A stretch of DNA of 64,000 bases from Acanthosepion esculentum (taxonomy: Eukaryota > Mollusca > Cephalopoda > Sepiida > Sepiidae): assembly GCA_964036315.1 (NCBI GenBank), contig OZ038485.1, forward strand, positions 94,896,451-94,960,450. The letters are read 5' to 3'. The notes beneath the pieces were generated by a model that was not told the origin of the DNA, ran no database searches, and worked only from the letters and a program-made list of their open reading frames with translations. A program made the translations under genes and the position numbers. This document shows positions 12,891 through 23,805 of this stretch, in pieces. Every line of letters begins with the position of its first letter. Within the stretch, counting starts at the first letter, position 1.

Positions 12891-13502
12891 AAAACAATGT
12901 TTTATTGCTAAAATCCCTTACCATACACAAGTCATAATAGAAATAAAGAGTAAATTAAGATTTTTTAGAATTGCTTCAGGTTTTAACTAAAGAAATGTGT
13001 AACTAATCAAGAAATACAAAGATGTTATTAATTAATTTTGTTAATAACTGAAGTCAAAACAAAAAGTATGACTTACTTGAAGAAAGGAAAATCTCTGTAA
13101 ATACAAAAAGGTAATGACCAAGCTTAGTCTAATCTAGAACAAAAATTGCAGTAAATGGAACACTTAAACAATTCACTAACCATTGCTGGATCTATGCCAT
13201 GCACTCTAACCTTGGGTACCATAATGGTGGCAGTAGTCACATGACATCAGTTCAATTGGCTTAGGACACACACAAAATCAAGTGAACTCTTAAATGATTT
13301 TTTTTTTAAATCCGGGGGGGGGGGGCAAGTTTTATGACTGCATTGACGGTAAAATCTAAAAGTGATGACTACCTAAAGCAGCTACCTACTGACCAAAGGG
13401 AAACAAAGAAAATAAAAACTTTCAGGATCAAGTGCCACTTGGCTGAAAGTTAGGAAATTTCAGTCATATGTTGGCATGTAACAGGCTCTGTTGGAAAGCC
13501 AC
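12891..13502. other. Unassigned stretch before the minisatellite
   Basis: AT-rich, no recognisable gene or repeat family. It holds a 12-base G run at 13314-13325 just after a T run. Confidence 0.4.
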
Positions 13503-14830
13503 ACAGAGATATAGGGATGGGCAGAGAGACGGAGATATAGGGATGGGCAGAGAGACGGAGATATAGGGATGGGCAGAGAGACGGAGATATAGGGATGGGC
13601 AGAGAGACGGAGATATAGGGATGGGCAGACAGACGGAGATATAGGGATGGGCAGACAGACGGAGATATAGGGATGGGCAGACAGACGGAGATATAGGGAT
13701 GGGCAGACAGACGGAGATATAGGGATGGGCAGACAGACGGAGATATAGGGATGGGCAGACAGACGGAGATATAGGGATGGGCAGACAGACGGAGATATAG
13801 GGATGGGCAGACAGACGGAGATATAGGGATGGGCAGACAGACGGAGATATAGGGATGGGCAGACAGACGGAGATATAGGGATGGGCAGACAGACGGAGAT
13901 ATAGGGATGGGCAGACAGACGGAGATATAGGGATGGGCAGACAGACGGAGATATAGGGATGGGCAGACAGACGGAGATATAGGGATGGGCAGACAGACGG
14001 AGATATAGGGATGGGCAGACAGACGGAGATATAGGGATGGGCAGACAGACGGAGATATAGGGATGGGCAGACAGACGGAGATATAGGGATGGGCAGACAG
14101 ACGGAGATATAGGGATGGGCAGACAGACGGAGATATAGGGATGGGCAGACAGACGGAGATATAGGGATGGGCAGACAGACGGAGATATAGGGATGGGCAG
14201 ACAGACGGAGATATAGGGATGGGCAGACAGACGGAGATATAGGGATGGGCAGACAGACGGAGATATAGGGATGGGCAGACAGACGGAGATATAGGGATGG
14301 GCAGACAGACGGAGATATAGGGATGGGCAGACAGACGGAGATATAGGGATGGGCAGACAGACGGAGATATAGGGATGGGCAGACAGACGGAGATATAGGG
14401 ATGGGCAGACAGACGGAGATATAGGGATGGGCAGACAGACGGAGATATAGGGATGGGCAGACAGACGGAGATATAGGGATGGGCAGACAGACGGAGATAT
14501 AGGGATGGGCAGACAGACGGAGATATAGGGATGGGCAGACAGACGGAGATATAGGGATGGGCAGACAGACGGAGATATAGGGATGGGCAGACAGACGGAG
14601 ATATAGGGATGGGCAGACAGACGGAGATATAGGGATGGGCAGACAGACGGAGATATAGGGATGGGCAGACAGACGGAGATATAGGGATGGGCAGACAGAC
14701 GGAGATATAGGGATGGGCAGACAGACGGAGATATAGGGATGGGCAGACAGACGGAGATATAGGGATGGGCAGACAGACGGAGATATAGGGATGGGCAGAC
14801 AGACGGAGATATAGGGATGGGCAGAGAGAC
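13503..14830. repeat. 26-bp minisatellite, 51 units
   Basis: The unit ACAGACGGAGATATAGGG + ATGGGCAG is 26 bp. ATGGGCAG recurs from 13517 to 14817, exactly 50 periods apart, giving 51 units. Units 1-4 and the last unit carry GCAGAGAGAC where the interior units carry GCAGACAGAC; the interior units look identical by eye. Because 26 is not a multiple of 3 and no phase contains a minus-strand stop, the minus strand is open in more than one frame with a 26-residue repeat, which is an artefact of the period and not a protein. Such homogeneity fits recent expansion. Confidence 0.97.
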
Positions 14831-16530
14831 AGAGAGTTTGTAGTGAGAGTGACATGAGATTGACTCTCAAGGTTCTCACCGACCAAAGGGAACATCTACT
14901 TTTAATTTTTTTGTGAGAGAAGACAAAAGTAGTAGTGAGGATACCCCAAGTGTTCCCTACTTAAGCCACCGGACCATGCCCAGTGAATCCAAGAATAAAT
15001 AATCAAATATATATATATTGAAGACAATATTCAGGCTTTCATTTCTTATCAAGTGTTATTTTCCCCGTCCTTCTTTTGTTGATGTACACAGGACCTTTCC
15101 CAGTTCTTACTCAAGATGACACAAACTGTAATCCAAACAACCTGGATTGATCTGCCCTGTCCATGAAAGATGGAGCGAGAGTCTGAGCTGTATGTTAACA
15201 ATAGAAGATATATTTATCAAGTTTAGTGTAGTCTGGTACAAGATTGCACTAAGAGAGCATTCAGAAGAAGATCAGATTCATCACTTTATAACAGATAACA
15301 TACAATTATAGAATCAACAAAGTGAAAAGTGTTTCTGCCCACATTAAACAGAGATTCATTTTCTGCACATGACAGGCACCCCTGCTACTTGCAGTTACTG
15401 AAGTAATTTCCATCATAAGTTATAAAGTTTAATTATTTATGTACAAAAGTATTTTCATACACTAACTGCTCATAGGGCAATGGTCAGCATATTTATTTCA
15501 CAAGACCTTAACAGAACTTGCCAAATTCTTTCTCGTGCAAATAAATCCCAATGGGTTCAGCTCTTTCAAACAGTTTTTCTAATCTCACCAATGCAGTAAC
15601 TTATTTTATTTCATCTTTTAATTAGATAACACCATCTGATATCTATGATATTGAGAGGTGAGATATTTTGAGGCTTTTTTTTTTTGATTTTAATAAAATA
15701 AAAAATAAAAAATAAAAATAAAATTATAAAAAAATAAAAATAAAAAAAATAAAATTATAAAAAAAAAAAATTAAAAAAATTAACTAGTAGCTTGAAAAAT
15801 AAAATCATTTTGTTAATATTTATCAATTTTTATTTATCTTTGCAGGAGTATAAAATTTTATTGAAGTGATAAAAAACATGCATTTTAAAAACATTTATTA
15901 AAAAAAAAAAAAAAAAAAAAAAAATAATTAAGAGTGAGGTAACAAAAAAATATTACCATAAAGGGTAATATTGAAATACAACATGATCAAAAAGAAAAAA
16001 ACAACAACATCTAAACTTGTTTATCAGCCCTATCTCAGAGAGAACATTGAGGGCAAAAGAGAAGTGCACAATGACTAAAAATAAACACCCAAGATCAAAT
16101 GTTATATTAAAAAAAATTACACAACATTTACAGGCTAATTACCTTTAAGCTTACCAATCACTATTTGCTTACAGAGAGATATCTGGTAAGACTTATTATA
16201 AACAGATTCCAATACCTTCAAATGATATTCCAAATTAACCTTGCTCAGTATTAAAAGCATGTCTTGGCTATAAGAATGGGTGCATTGCTGGTTTTTAATT
16301 CAAGGTTTAGTTGTCACCAAACTTTGCAATGATGTAATTTGGCTAATAAACTTAATTACGGAATTATTAATTTGCCTCAACTGAAAGGTAAAATATTATC
16401 ACATGGGAAGATGAAACCATTACTTGCAGTATTTCTTAGATATTCCCTGTTGAAAGGAAGAAGCATGTTTTGGGTTTTTTTTTTTTTAGTCTATATGCCC
16501 TATACATCACATTTTACAAACACTCACATA
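14831..16530. other. Unassigned AT-rich stretch
   Basis: Includes an (AAAAT)n-like low-complexity tract at 15690-15785, an A run at 15899-15923 and a short (AT)n at 15007. No gene recognised. Confidence 0.45.
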
Positions 16531-16560
16531 CAGTGCTGTTCAATAAAAGTGACTCACCTG

Positions 16561-17155
16561 GTTTTTTTACTAAATGTTCTCTTCTCCGATGAAACGAAAG
16601 TTGAGCTAAATTCAAAGGATAAGCGATCTAAAATCCGAAGAAGCAGCTTTGAAAGCTCTTTGAATTTAGCAGTAAGTACTGTCAAGCATCCGTTCAGTAT
16701 AATGTTCTGGGGATGCTTTTCTTTTCATGGAACTGGTTTCTTAAAACCTATTGAAAAGGCCCTCAGGAGCAAGCAGTACAAGAGAATTTTAGTGTCTTGT
16801 CTGCTCCCTTCTGCTGAAAGGGTGCAAATCAACCCCACTAAGCTCATTTTTATGCAGGATAATGCTCCCTGTCACAAATCAAAATTGATGAACGAATACT
16901 TTGATGAGAAGCAGGTGAGTGTTATGACATGGCCGCCCCAATCTCCTGACCTTAACACCATAGAAAACTTATGGAGCATTATAAAGTACAGGCTCTCTAG
17001 AAAAGCAGTTGAGCAACAAAAAGGATTTCATTGTGTATTTCATATCCGAATGGAATTCAATGCTTGGAGATGAGATTTGCCAGAACCTAATCAAGTTAAT
17101 GCCAAAAAGGGCTGAAAAGGTTATTCAAAATAAAGGAGGACCCATAGATTATTAA
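16561..17155 (+). pseudogene. Tc1-like transposase fragment, DD34E catalytic domain
   Basis: All three catalytic residues are visible: LFSDETKVEL (first D), FMQDNAPCHKS (second D) and PDLNTIENLWS (E), with 34 residues between the second D and the E, the Tc1 spacing. Other family motifs: FSIMFWGCFSFHGTGFL and VMTWPPQSPDL. A frameshift near 17045 separates this from the end, which reads EWNSMLGDEICQNLIK...KGGPIDY and stops at 17155 as Tc1 transposases do. The helix-turn-helix N-terminus is absent. An upstream in-frame extension to 16339 lies outside the element and is accidental. Inactive. Confidence 0.85.
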
Positions 17156-17281
17156 ATATTTCGAACTATATTACCTATTATAAATAAACTATACTTCTAT
17201 TATTCTTTATTTAAAGCTGTTCGGTTATGTTTCTATTGATTACTAGTTGCAGGAAATAAGCGAGTTTTTCCCTAAATCTCT

Positions 17282-18185
17282 CTTTTTTTTGTTTTTTTTT
17301 AAGCATATCACCCCAAGCAAGGCTGGAGGCCACTATCACGAGGGGGTTATAGAAGGGTTGTAGGAAGCATAGATAGGAGTGGTAAAGGAGAGGATGTGGA
17401 GAAAGAGAAAGACAGTGGGTCGATCAAGGCAAGGGGGTTACAGAAGATTTGGAGCGAGAGCAGATAGGAATGAAAGGTGAAAGAATGTGGAGAAGGGAAG
17501 TGGATAGATCAAGGCAACTGGAGATGTCGATTGATGCTACACTTAAACCGTTGGAGATTATATTTGTCAGGGAAACAGTAATAGGGAAGGGAGTTCAACA
17601 GGCGAGATGTGCGAGACATGAAGCTATTGGAGTAGAAGAGACATCTACATCTAACAGTTTCAACGGTGAAGAGGTGGGAACGGGATGCCAGCCTCGTAGA
17701 CATTTAAATTCATGAGGCCTAGTAACAAGTGAAAGCAGCTCCTCGGAGCAATTACCGTGAAAGTATTTGTAAAAAAGACAGAGCGAGGCAACATCGCGTC
17801 TGTGAGAGAGCGACTGCAGACGAGATGACAGATCAGGGCCAATCACATTGCATATCCGTCTCTGGATCTTATCAAGAACACTGAGGCAAACAGCAGGGGC
17901 CCCAGACCATATATGCCAGCAATACTCCATGCAAGGGCGAATGGTAGATTTATAGACTTGGAGGATCGATTCCAGGGAGAAAAATTTCCTGGCTCGGCAC
18001 AGGGAACCAACTTTCCTTGCAGTGGATGATGCAACTGGCTCGATGTATTTGTTCCATCTCAGATCAGCGGACAGCGTGAGACCGAGCAGCCGCAGAGAGG
18101 AGCTCTCGAGAAGTTGGTCTTCAGACATTCTAATGGGATGCAGGGATAGATCCTTGTGGTGGATATCCAAAATTATAATTATCAA
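17282..18185 (-). pseudogene. LINE-K, 5'-truncated copy inserted in the Tc1-like element
   Basis: On the minus strand the protein reads RLLGLTLSADLRWNKYIE, RKVGSLCRARKFFSLESIL, YKSTIRPCMEYCWHIWSG, KIQRRICNVIGPDL, SHRRDVASLCLFYKYFHG, then after a frameshift near 17700 SRTSRLLNSLPYYCFPDKYN. This is the C-terminal part of a non-LTR reverse-transcriptase ORF, downstream of the catalytic YADD. The 3' UTR ends CCAGCCTTGCTTGGGGTGAT and is followed by an A tail (T run at 17282-17300 on the plus strand). Stop codons are few, so this is among the younger LINE copies here. Confidence 0.85.
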
Positions 18186-18634
18186 TAGAATACCTTATGG
18201 TGTGTAAACTTTTTTTACTAGGTGGTCAGAAAGGGGTCTTTATATCAGTAAGATTAAAAATTAGTTTGACTTCAAAAACAATAGGCGAAAAAAATTTTAA
18301 GTAAAATAAATCAGGTGAGTCACTTTTATCAAACAGCACTGTATATAACAAGTTTCATTCACACCAACAAAGTCTGCCTATTCAATATTTTACATCAAAA
18401 TTAAAATTGTTAAACTACTCAAAGTTATTTTTGTTGTTACATTCAAGTACTTTCACCTGTCACTGTCAAGAACTGTGAGTGATCAGCATGGTAAACAAGA
18501 TATATTTGATTAAATTCCGACATTTTTACATTGATGGAATTCAAATTTAAGTCAGTTAAAAAGTGACACCGTCTGCAATAGTAAAACAGTAAAGCATGTA
18601 TTGAGCATTTATATATGTTCTCTTTATACACACA

Positions 18635-18635
<1 letters not shown>

Positions 18636-18685
<50 letters not shown>
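18636..18685. repeat. (TA)n/(TG)n microsatellite
   Basis: Alternating TA for about 36 bases followed by (GT)n and GGATGACA, the same GGATGACA that precedes (TA)n in SINE-A. It may mark an eroded SINE-A tail. Confidence 0.8.
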
Positions 18686-18869
18686 GATGACAAAAATATT
18701 GGCTCCTGAAAAATTAATTTTGGTTGAGCTCTCTGGTTTGAGGTGTGAATTTGTAAACAGTGACTATTTAAGCTAATATTGCACGACTCTTCGCCAGAAT
18801 CGAGTCACTGTCAGTCACTTTGTGTTTATCTAAATCTAAAAATAAACACGCTAAAATTCACCTAAATCC

Positions 18870-19006
18870 CTGCCGTGCGCCGATGGCTTAGTGGGAGAAG
18901 TTCCGACTGACGCAAATTCAGTCAAGTTTCAATCCTAGCTAGAGGCAACCGGACGTCTAGCCACACTGATGAGCTGTGAAACAGCGAAACAGTCTGTCTG
19001 TGGATG

Positions 19007-19044
<38 letters not shown>
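18870..19044 (+). repeat. SINE-A with tRNA-derived head and (TA)n tail
   Basis: The head has a Pol III A box in GATGGCTTAGTGGGAGAAGT and a B box in AAGTTTCAATCCTAGC. The body reads GCCACACTGATGAGCTGTGA then AACAGCGAAACAGTCTGTCT and ends GTGGATGACAATA running directly into (TA)n at 19008-19043. A second copy is at 22320-22450. The GCTGT...ACAGC block can form a hairpin. The tRNA cloverleaf is degenerate, so this is a SINE and not a tRNA gene. Confidence 0.75.
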
Positions 19045-19046
<2 letters not shown>

Positions 19047-19885
19047 AGTGTGTGTGTTTGTGTATGAGATCCAAATGAGGAAACCCATATTATATTTGCT
19101 TAAATAAAAATACAAACTGCAAGTTGAATAATCTGAGCTTCTTTTCCCCTCGGCAATCACAAAAACAGAAATTTGGAAGATAAATATAGACTTTAAAGAT
19201 TTTAGTAAACTTGTTATCAAGCTTTTATTAAGATTAAATAAGGCCACAAGAAATCATTTCCAACTTTCTCTATTGTTCCTATTTTAATATTCATAAATAT
19301 TTCTCGTATTCCTTTTAAAATCATTAAGAATTTCACCTTTCCCCCCTCCCCCAAATACAATGTAATTTCCATTTTCAAGGTTTTATCTCAATAACTATCA
19401 AAATGCATACAAGTTCAATAACTTTAACTATTAACTGATGAAATGTCCTAAAAGAATCAAGGAATATTTATTGTACAGCAATTATTGAATATCAGAAACT
19501 AAGTGATGTGTGTATGTAAATGCTACTGTGCTCAAAGGAGAAAACAATTAACTAAGACAAAAATGTTTAGGGTGCATTGATCGCAAGGTCATCCACAGTA
19601 ATTTGCTCCCTGGCTCTTACAGCATTTCACCATTACTGGCAGATTTTTCTATTATCACAGTGTGGAATTTCTAATAACAAAAGTGATGGAAACAAATTAA
19701 AAAGACTCAATGAAATTGGCTAAATTATATATATAAAAAAAAAAAAAAAAAAAAAAATTTTAATTTAAAAAACCCAGTGTCCCTTGTTTGTGCACATGTT
19801 TTCATGCCAACATAAATTTCATCTGATGAAGCCCTAAAGGACAAAACACACACAAAAACTCCCCCCCCACTTTGTCATACATTTT

Positions 19886-19927
<42 letters not shown>

Positions 19928-20022
19928 ATATATATCTCTGGATAAAATAAATGAAACAAAATTGGGTGTTTTTTTATATTTTATATATATATATATATAT
20001 TAGGTACACACAATTTTAAATA
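19045..20022. other. Unassigned stretch with microsatellites
   Basis: AT-rich with a 20+ base A run at 19737-19757 and (TA)n tracts at 19890-19935 and 19982-20000. No gene recognised. Confidence 0.45.
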
Positions 20023-20211
20023 TACCATATTTGACAGCATATAAAGATGCACTTTTTCTTTTTTTTTTTCTTACTAAAAATATCTTTTAAAATTCCCCTG
20101 CATCTTATATGCCATATGTAGGTGTACTAATTTTACTAATTACTAATTTTTTTCTTGATTTGCCCTGCTGAAATTAGGACATGCCTTATATGCCGTCAAA
20201 TACAGTAATTG
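20023..20211. mobile_element. Short MITE with ~22-bp terminal inverted repeats
   Basis: Left end TACCATATTTGACAGCATAT; reverse complement of right end TACTGTATTTGACGGCATAT. The interior mirrors itself further (AGATGCACTTTTT against ATTAGGACATGCCT is only loosely similar). At under 200 bp with no coding capacity it fits a MITE; the superfamily cannot be fixed by eye. Confidence 0.65.
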
Positions 20212-20937
20212 TATTTATTCAGTCGAGCTAGATTGGATATTCACAAGTCTATCACGCCAATCATCATGGTCCTGCATCACGGTCAGAAGGGTAGCATAAC
20301 ACAATATAAGGTCAATATAAGGTGATTGATGGGTGACCAGCCAGTCTTGCATCATGGCTAGGTGTCCAGAGTAATAGATCACTTGCAAGTTCTTGTTTTT
20401 CTAGCCAGCAGTGTCCAGCAATGCAGATTCTGTATTTGCATAAGATTGTAAGAATATCAGGTATGGGTCTATAGGGTATTATATATAATATCCTTGACAG
20501 AACAGTTGATTGCAAAAAATAAAAATTTTTTTTTAAATCATATATCAAAAAAACTTTCCTACAGGCACAGAGAATGTGTTAATTTTAGAATAATGTATCC
20601 TTGTGATGCAACCTTAATTTGGGAAAGCAAAAGCATAATCAGGAGATGTAAATAAAATCCTTCTGATCATATCTTAAAGTAAGATCAAGTTAAAAACTAT
20701 TATAAAGTACTTGTCTTTCCATCGACTTATATAGACATGTTGGTTGGTATACCATCAATCTCAAACACACTGTCCATGAACTATCTTTCTGCAGCCCATG
20801 TGGAACCATTTTTATGACCAATATTTTCCTCAAAATTTAGTAATTTTTCCGCTTCGCCCCTTTCATAATTTTGCATTAGCAGTATTGAGAGAGACCTACT
20901 CACCAAGTGCCCAACAGACAGTCAATTTAAGGCCAGT
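20212..20937. other. Unassigned stretch
   Basis: No gene or repeat family recognised; (the minus-strand open frame 20312-20548 shows no domain). Confidence 0.35.
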
Positions 20938-21340
20938 AAGGTCTCGGTTCTAGTTCCTCTCCAATGAATAGAACAAAACTTGATTTTTATACTGAACGAC
21001 ATGTCCTGCATTAAATATCTCGCCTGTGGAACTCCCATCCCTATTACTGTTTCCCTGACAAATACAATCTCCAACGGTTTAAGTGTAGCATCAATCGACA
21101 TCTCCAGTTGCCTTGATCTATCCACTTCCCTTCTCCACATCCTTTTACCTTTCATTCCTATCTGCTCTCGCTCCAAATCTTCTGTAACCCCCTTGCCTTG
21201 ATCGACCCACTGTCTTTCTCTTTCTCCACATCCTCTCCTTTACCACTCCTATCTGCTCTTCCTCCAACCCTTCTATAACCCCTTGTGCGATAATGGCCTC
21301 CAGCCTTGCTTGGGATGATACGCTTAAAAAAAAAAAAAAA
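20938..21340 (+). pseudogene. LINE-K 3' end
   Basis: Contains the end of the ORF (LACGTPIPITVSLTNTISN in one frame, i.e. the frame-shifted form of RTSRLWNSLPYYCFPDKYNL) and the full 3' UTR with the repeated CCTATCTGCTCT...CCTTCTATAACCCC blocks, ending CCAGCCTTGCTTGGGATGAT followed by an A run at 21326-21340. Upstream of about 20995 the match to other LINE-K copies fades. Confidence 0.8.
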
Positions 21341-21616
21341 TGATGCAGGAGACATTGTTTCCTCCAATTTTGATAATCAATGGTTCTTTTTCCAAAAAAG
21401 TATGTACTTAATAAACACAAATGGCTGGAATAGATGCATAATCCTTCCAGCCTGCCCCCTCTATCTCTCTTCTCTCTCACATTCAAAATTCCTATTCTTC
21501 AAAAATATCAAAATGATTTAATCTAGCTTTGTGTGTCTGTGGCACTAATTAAGAAAGTGTCCCCAAGAGAGTCTGTAAACCCCACAGTTGGGAAGCTGTT
21601 CATAGGGTCTGTTTGG

Positions 21617-21734
21617 GCTTACAGCCATATAATGTTGAAACACAGATTCCCGTATGATCACAAAAGTTAAGCAACATCAAGCCTGGTCAGTACCTCGATG
21701 GGTGGCCACTTGGGAATATAGGTGCTGTGAACTT
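21617..21734 (+). repeat. 5S rRNA-derived head of a chimeric SINE
   Basis: 118 nt aligns end to end with metazoan 5S rRNA: GCTTACAGCCATATAATGTT at the start, GATCACAAAAGTTAAGCAAC (5S A box), GCCTGGTCAGTACCTCGATG, GGTGGCCACTTGGGAATA (C box) and GGTGCTGTGAACTT at the end. Substitutions occur in positions conserved in functional 5S (for example the GAACGCGTC-type loop), and it continues without a gap into a tRNA-like unit, so it is a SINE head or a 5S pseudogene and not a working 5S gene. Confidence 0.8.
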
Positions 21735-21905
21735 GGATATGCAGGTGTTGTAATGGATAATGGTTTCAAATTGTTAATTAGAGATCAAAGTTCCAATTCC
21801 AGTTGGCTTTGTTATATTCACTTATACCCTTGGGAAATGTACAAATCCAACACTTCTTTCTCCAGCTATGGATTAATTAGTAAGACTTGTATCACTAAAT
21901 CATTA
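21735..21905 (+). repeat. SINE-C: tRNA-like unit and body following the 5S head
   Basis: TGTAATGGATAATGG resembles an A box and AAGTTCCAATTCCAGTTG a B box. They are followed by the SINE-C body: TTATATTCACTTATACCCTT, GGGAAATG and CCAGCTATGGATTAATTAG, in the same order as in copies at 53575-53875 (reverse) and 33487-33690. The 3' part is truncated. Confidence 0.7.
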
Positions 21906-22319
21906 TCTTAAAAGAAAAAAAGTTCCTGGCTTTAAATAACCAGCAAAAGGTCTATAAGCCATAGAAAATGCAATCAAATAAAATTAAAACAGGGTCTGGT
22001 TGGGAAGTTGATAGCTTCTCCATGTGTGACAGGTTTACTTTTAGCAAGCTGCACCTCTCCCTAAATACATAAATGGCCCATTTTGATCCTTCAGTTTGAG
22101 ACTCTTGTGTTATACCCTGTGGCCTTTTTCAAGGATACTGACTACAACAACAGATCTGAAGAAGGCCAGGAGGTACAAAGGCTGAAACTATACCTACACT
22201 AATGCAAAGCTCTTCAGTAAAACGAATGGAGCACTTTGGCTGATTGGCATTTGTTTACATTTGTAAAAACAATATGCTAGATTTAGTTGTGTAACTCTAC
22301 CGAGTGAAGATAGCTCTGG
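21906..22319. other. Mostly unassigned; one CTGAAGAAGGC motif
   Basis: Around 22150 the sequence TCTGAAGAAGGCCAGGAGGT then ACAAAGGCTGAAAC resembles the hairpin motif of SINE-B, suggesting an old element on the plus strand. Ends are not visible. Confidence 0.4.
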
Positions 22320-22418
22320 CTGACACCAAATTAGTTGTGTTTCAATCCTGGCTTGAGGCATTCGAAAGTCTAGTCACACTGAGGAGCTGTGATACAGCGA
22401 AACAGTACTGTCTGGGAA

Positions 22419-22451
<33 letters not shown>
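22320..22451 (+). repeat. SINE-A copy with (TA)n tail
   Basis: B-box-like TTGTGTTTCAATCCTGGC, then GCCACACTGAGGAGCTG-like sequence, GATACAGCGAAACAG and (TA)n at 22421-22451. The A-box half is diverged (tentatively CCGAGTGAAGATAGC upstream). Confidence 0.7.
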
Positions 22452-22452
<1 letters not shown>

Positions 22453-22574
22453 CAAACAACCCAGATGAACACACTAGGCCAAAAGGAAAGTCAAATAATA
22501 GTTCCTTATCTAGAAAATATAAATATAAACTATCATAAAATATTGAAATTTTATGATACAATGCCTCGAAGACA

Positions 22575-23325
22575 TAGCTAGTTACATTCCATCATCACAG
22601 ATCTGACCCTGAACTACCACCAATTTGGATGCACAGAGGTCCTCTCAGAGAAGTACTCAGCCTCAAAAGACTGTTGGGGCTCAAACTCATACCTGACCTC
22701 AAGTGGAACTCAAACATACAACCCATTGTTAAGGATGCAGGTAAGATGGTTGGCTCCCTGTATCACTCCAAGTAAGTATTTGATCCCTCCTGCTACGCTC
22801 TACCTTTTACAAGAGCCAGATCAGGCCAAAAATGAAGTACTGTTGTCATTTTTGGATAGGAGCTGGCCAGACCTCACTCTCCAGCCTTGATCGAGTCTGA
22901 AAGCATCTCCAAGTCCATGTTGGTGATGAACTATCCTCTACCCTTCAACCACTCCCCCACAGGCAGGATGTGGCAAGCTTCTCACTGCTCTACTGCTACT
23001 TCCACAGAAAGTGCTTGGATGAACTACATTCCCTGGTCCCTCAGAGGCAAACCCTCACAGTAAGAACACACCTTGCCACTTACATAGTAGTGAAGCACCC
23101 ACATTCCCTCCATATGCCATCAGTGAGAAATACGTTACACTCAAACAGATTCTTCCCGAGACCTACTGCCCTGTGGAACCGACTCCCAACAGGATGTTTT
23201 CCTGATCACTACAATCTTGACCTGTTCAAGGCTAGGGTTAACCATTGTCACCCACTCCTATACACACAAATGGCCTCCAAACATAACCCCCGACTTTGAG
23301 TGGACCCTAGACCTTGTAAAGTGTG
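22575..23325 (+). pseudogene. LINE-W, C-terminal part of the reverse-transcriptase ORF
   Basis: Readable segments: MKYCCHFWIGAGQTSLSSLD, PLPHRQDVASFSLLYCYFH, RKCLDELHSLVPQRQ, NRFFPRPTALWNRLPTGCFP and DHYNLDLFKARVNH, ending at a stop near 23300 with an A run at 23335-23355. This is the region downstream of the polymerase core of CR1/Jockey-like LINEs. Stops occur in the upstream half, while 22970-23299 is open. Confidence 0.75.
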
Positions 23326-23584
23326 AACCTCACTAAAAAAAAAAAAAAAAAAAAAGACTAAGAAGTTTCCTTTATTACAACTTCAAGAAACCTGCTATTT
23401 TTATTTAAAGTTAAAAGAAATCTTCAATTTTAAGTTTCATTATTATATGAAAAGGAATTAAATTCTGTAGACCCTTTCAAAGCTCATCTATTTTAAACAG
23501 GAATCACAAACTTTTTTTTTCCTCGGCCATATTAACTGTTCCAGACAATTTACTGAAATTAATTTGCTGTGATAACTAAAAATT

Positions 23585-23780
23585 TAGACTGGCTGCAACA
23601 GTGTGCAGTTTACTCTTCTTTTAAAAGCATCACAAGTGTTGAGGAGAAGCGATGAATTCATGCCTTTCCCAAGGACATTTGTGTAAAAATGAACACAAAA
23701 GACTTGACTAGGTTTTGAATTCTGATTGCCAATTCCACTTTTTAAACTGATAACTGTTATGCTACCTGCATACTCCCATT
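23585..23780 (-). repeat. SINE-C copy
   Basis: On the plus strand: GAGGAGAAGCGATGAATTCA, TGCCTTTCCCAAGGACATT, then GAATTCTGATTGCCAATTCC and a tRNA-like head remnant AACTGTTATGCTACCTGC. Same order as the other minus-strand SINE-C copies. Confidence 0.55.
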
Positions 23781-23805
23781 ATCTAATTCACTGATGCTTA
23801 TAAAT

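Larger units (their letters stand above)
16531..18341 (+). mobile_element. Tc1-like element with terminal inverted repeats, internally deleted and interrupted by a LINE
   Basis: Left end 16531-16560 (CAGTGCTGTTCAATAAAAGT then GACTCACCTG) and right end 18312-18341 are inverted repeats agreeing at 28 of 30 positions. Both are flanked by TA (16529-16530 and 18342-18343), the Tc1/mariner target duplication. Just inside the left repeat the sequence runs straight into the first catalytic motif of the transposase, so the N-terminal DNA-binding half is deleted. A minus-strand LINE-K 3' end (17282-18185) sits between the transposase stop and the right end. Confidence 0.85.

Noticed and set aside
13391..14892. 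GACCAAAGGGAA present on both sides of the minisatellite as a target-site duplication
   Set aside because: The repeats lie 50-110 bp from the array edges and no element ends are visible, so a shared 12-mer is weak evidence for insertion.
13450..14895. Two overlapping minus-strand open frames of 471 and 481 codons with a 26-residue repeat
   Set aside because: They are the 26-bp minisatellite read in different phases; the period guarantees the repeat protein and the absence of stops. No splice or promoter evidence.
16339..16560. N-terminal extension of the Tc1-like frame
   Set aside because: It lies outside the left terminal inverted repeat and cannot belong to the transposase.
21617..21734. 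Functional 5S rRNA gene
   Set aside because: Substitutions at conserved positions and direct fusion to a SINE tRNA unit argue for a SINE head or pseudogene.
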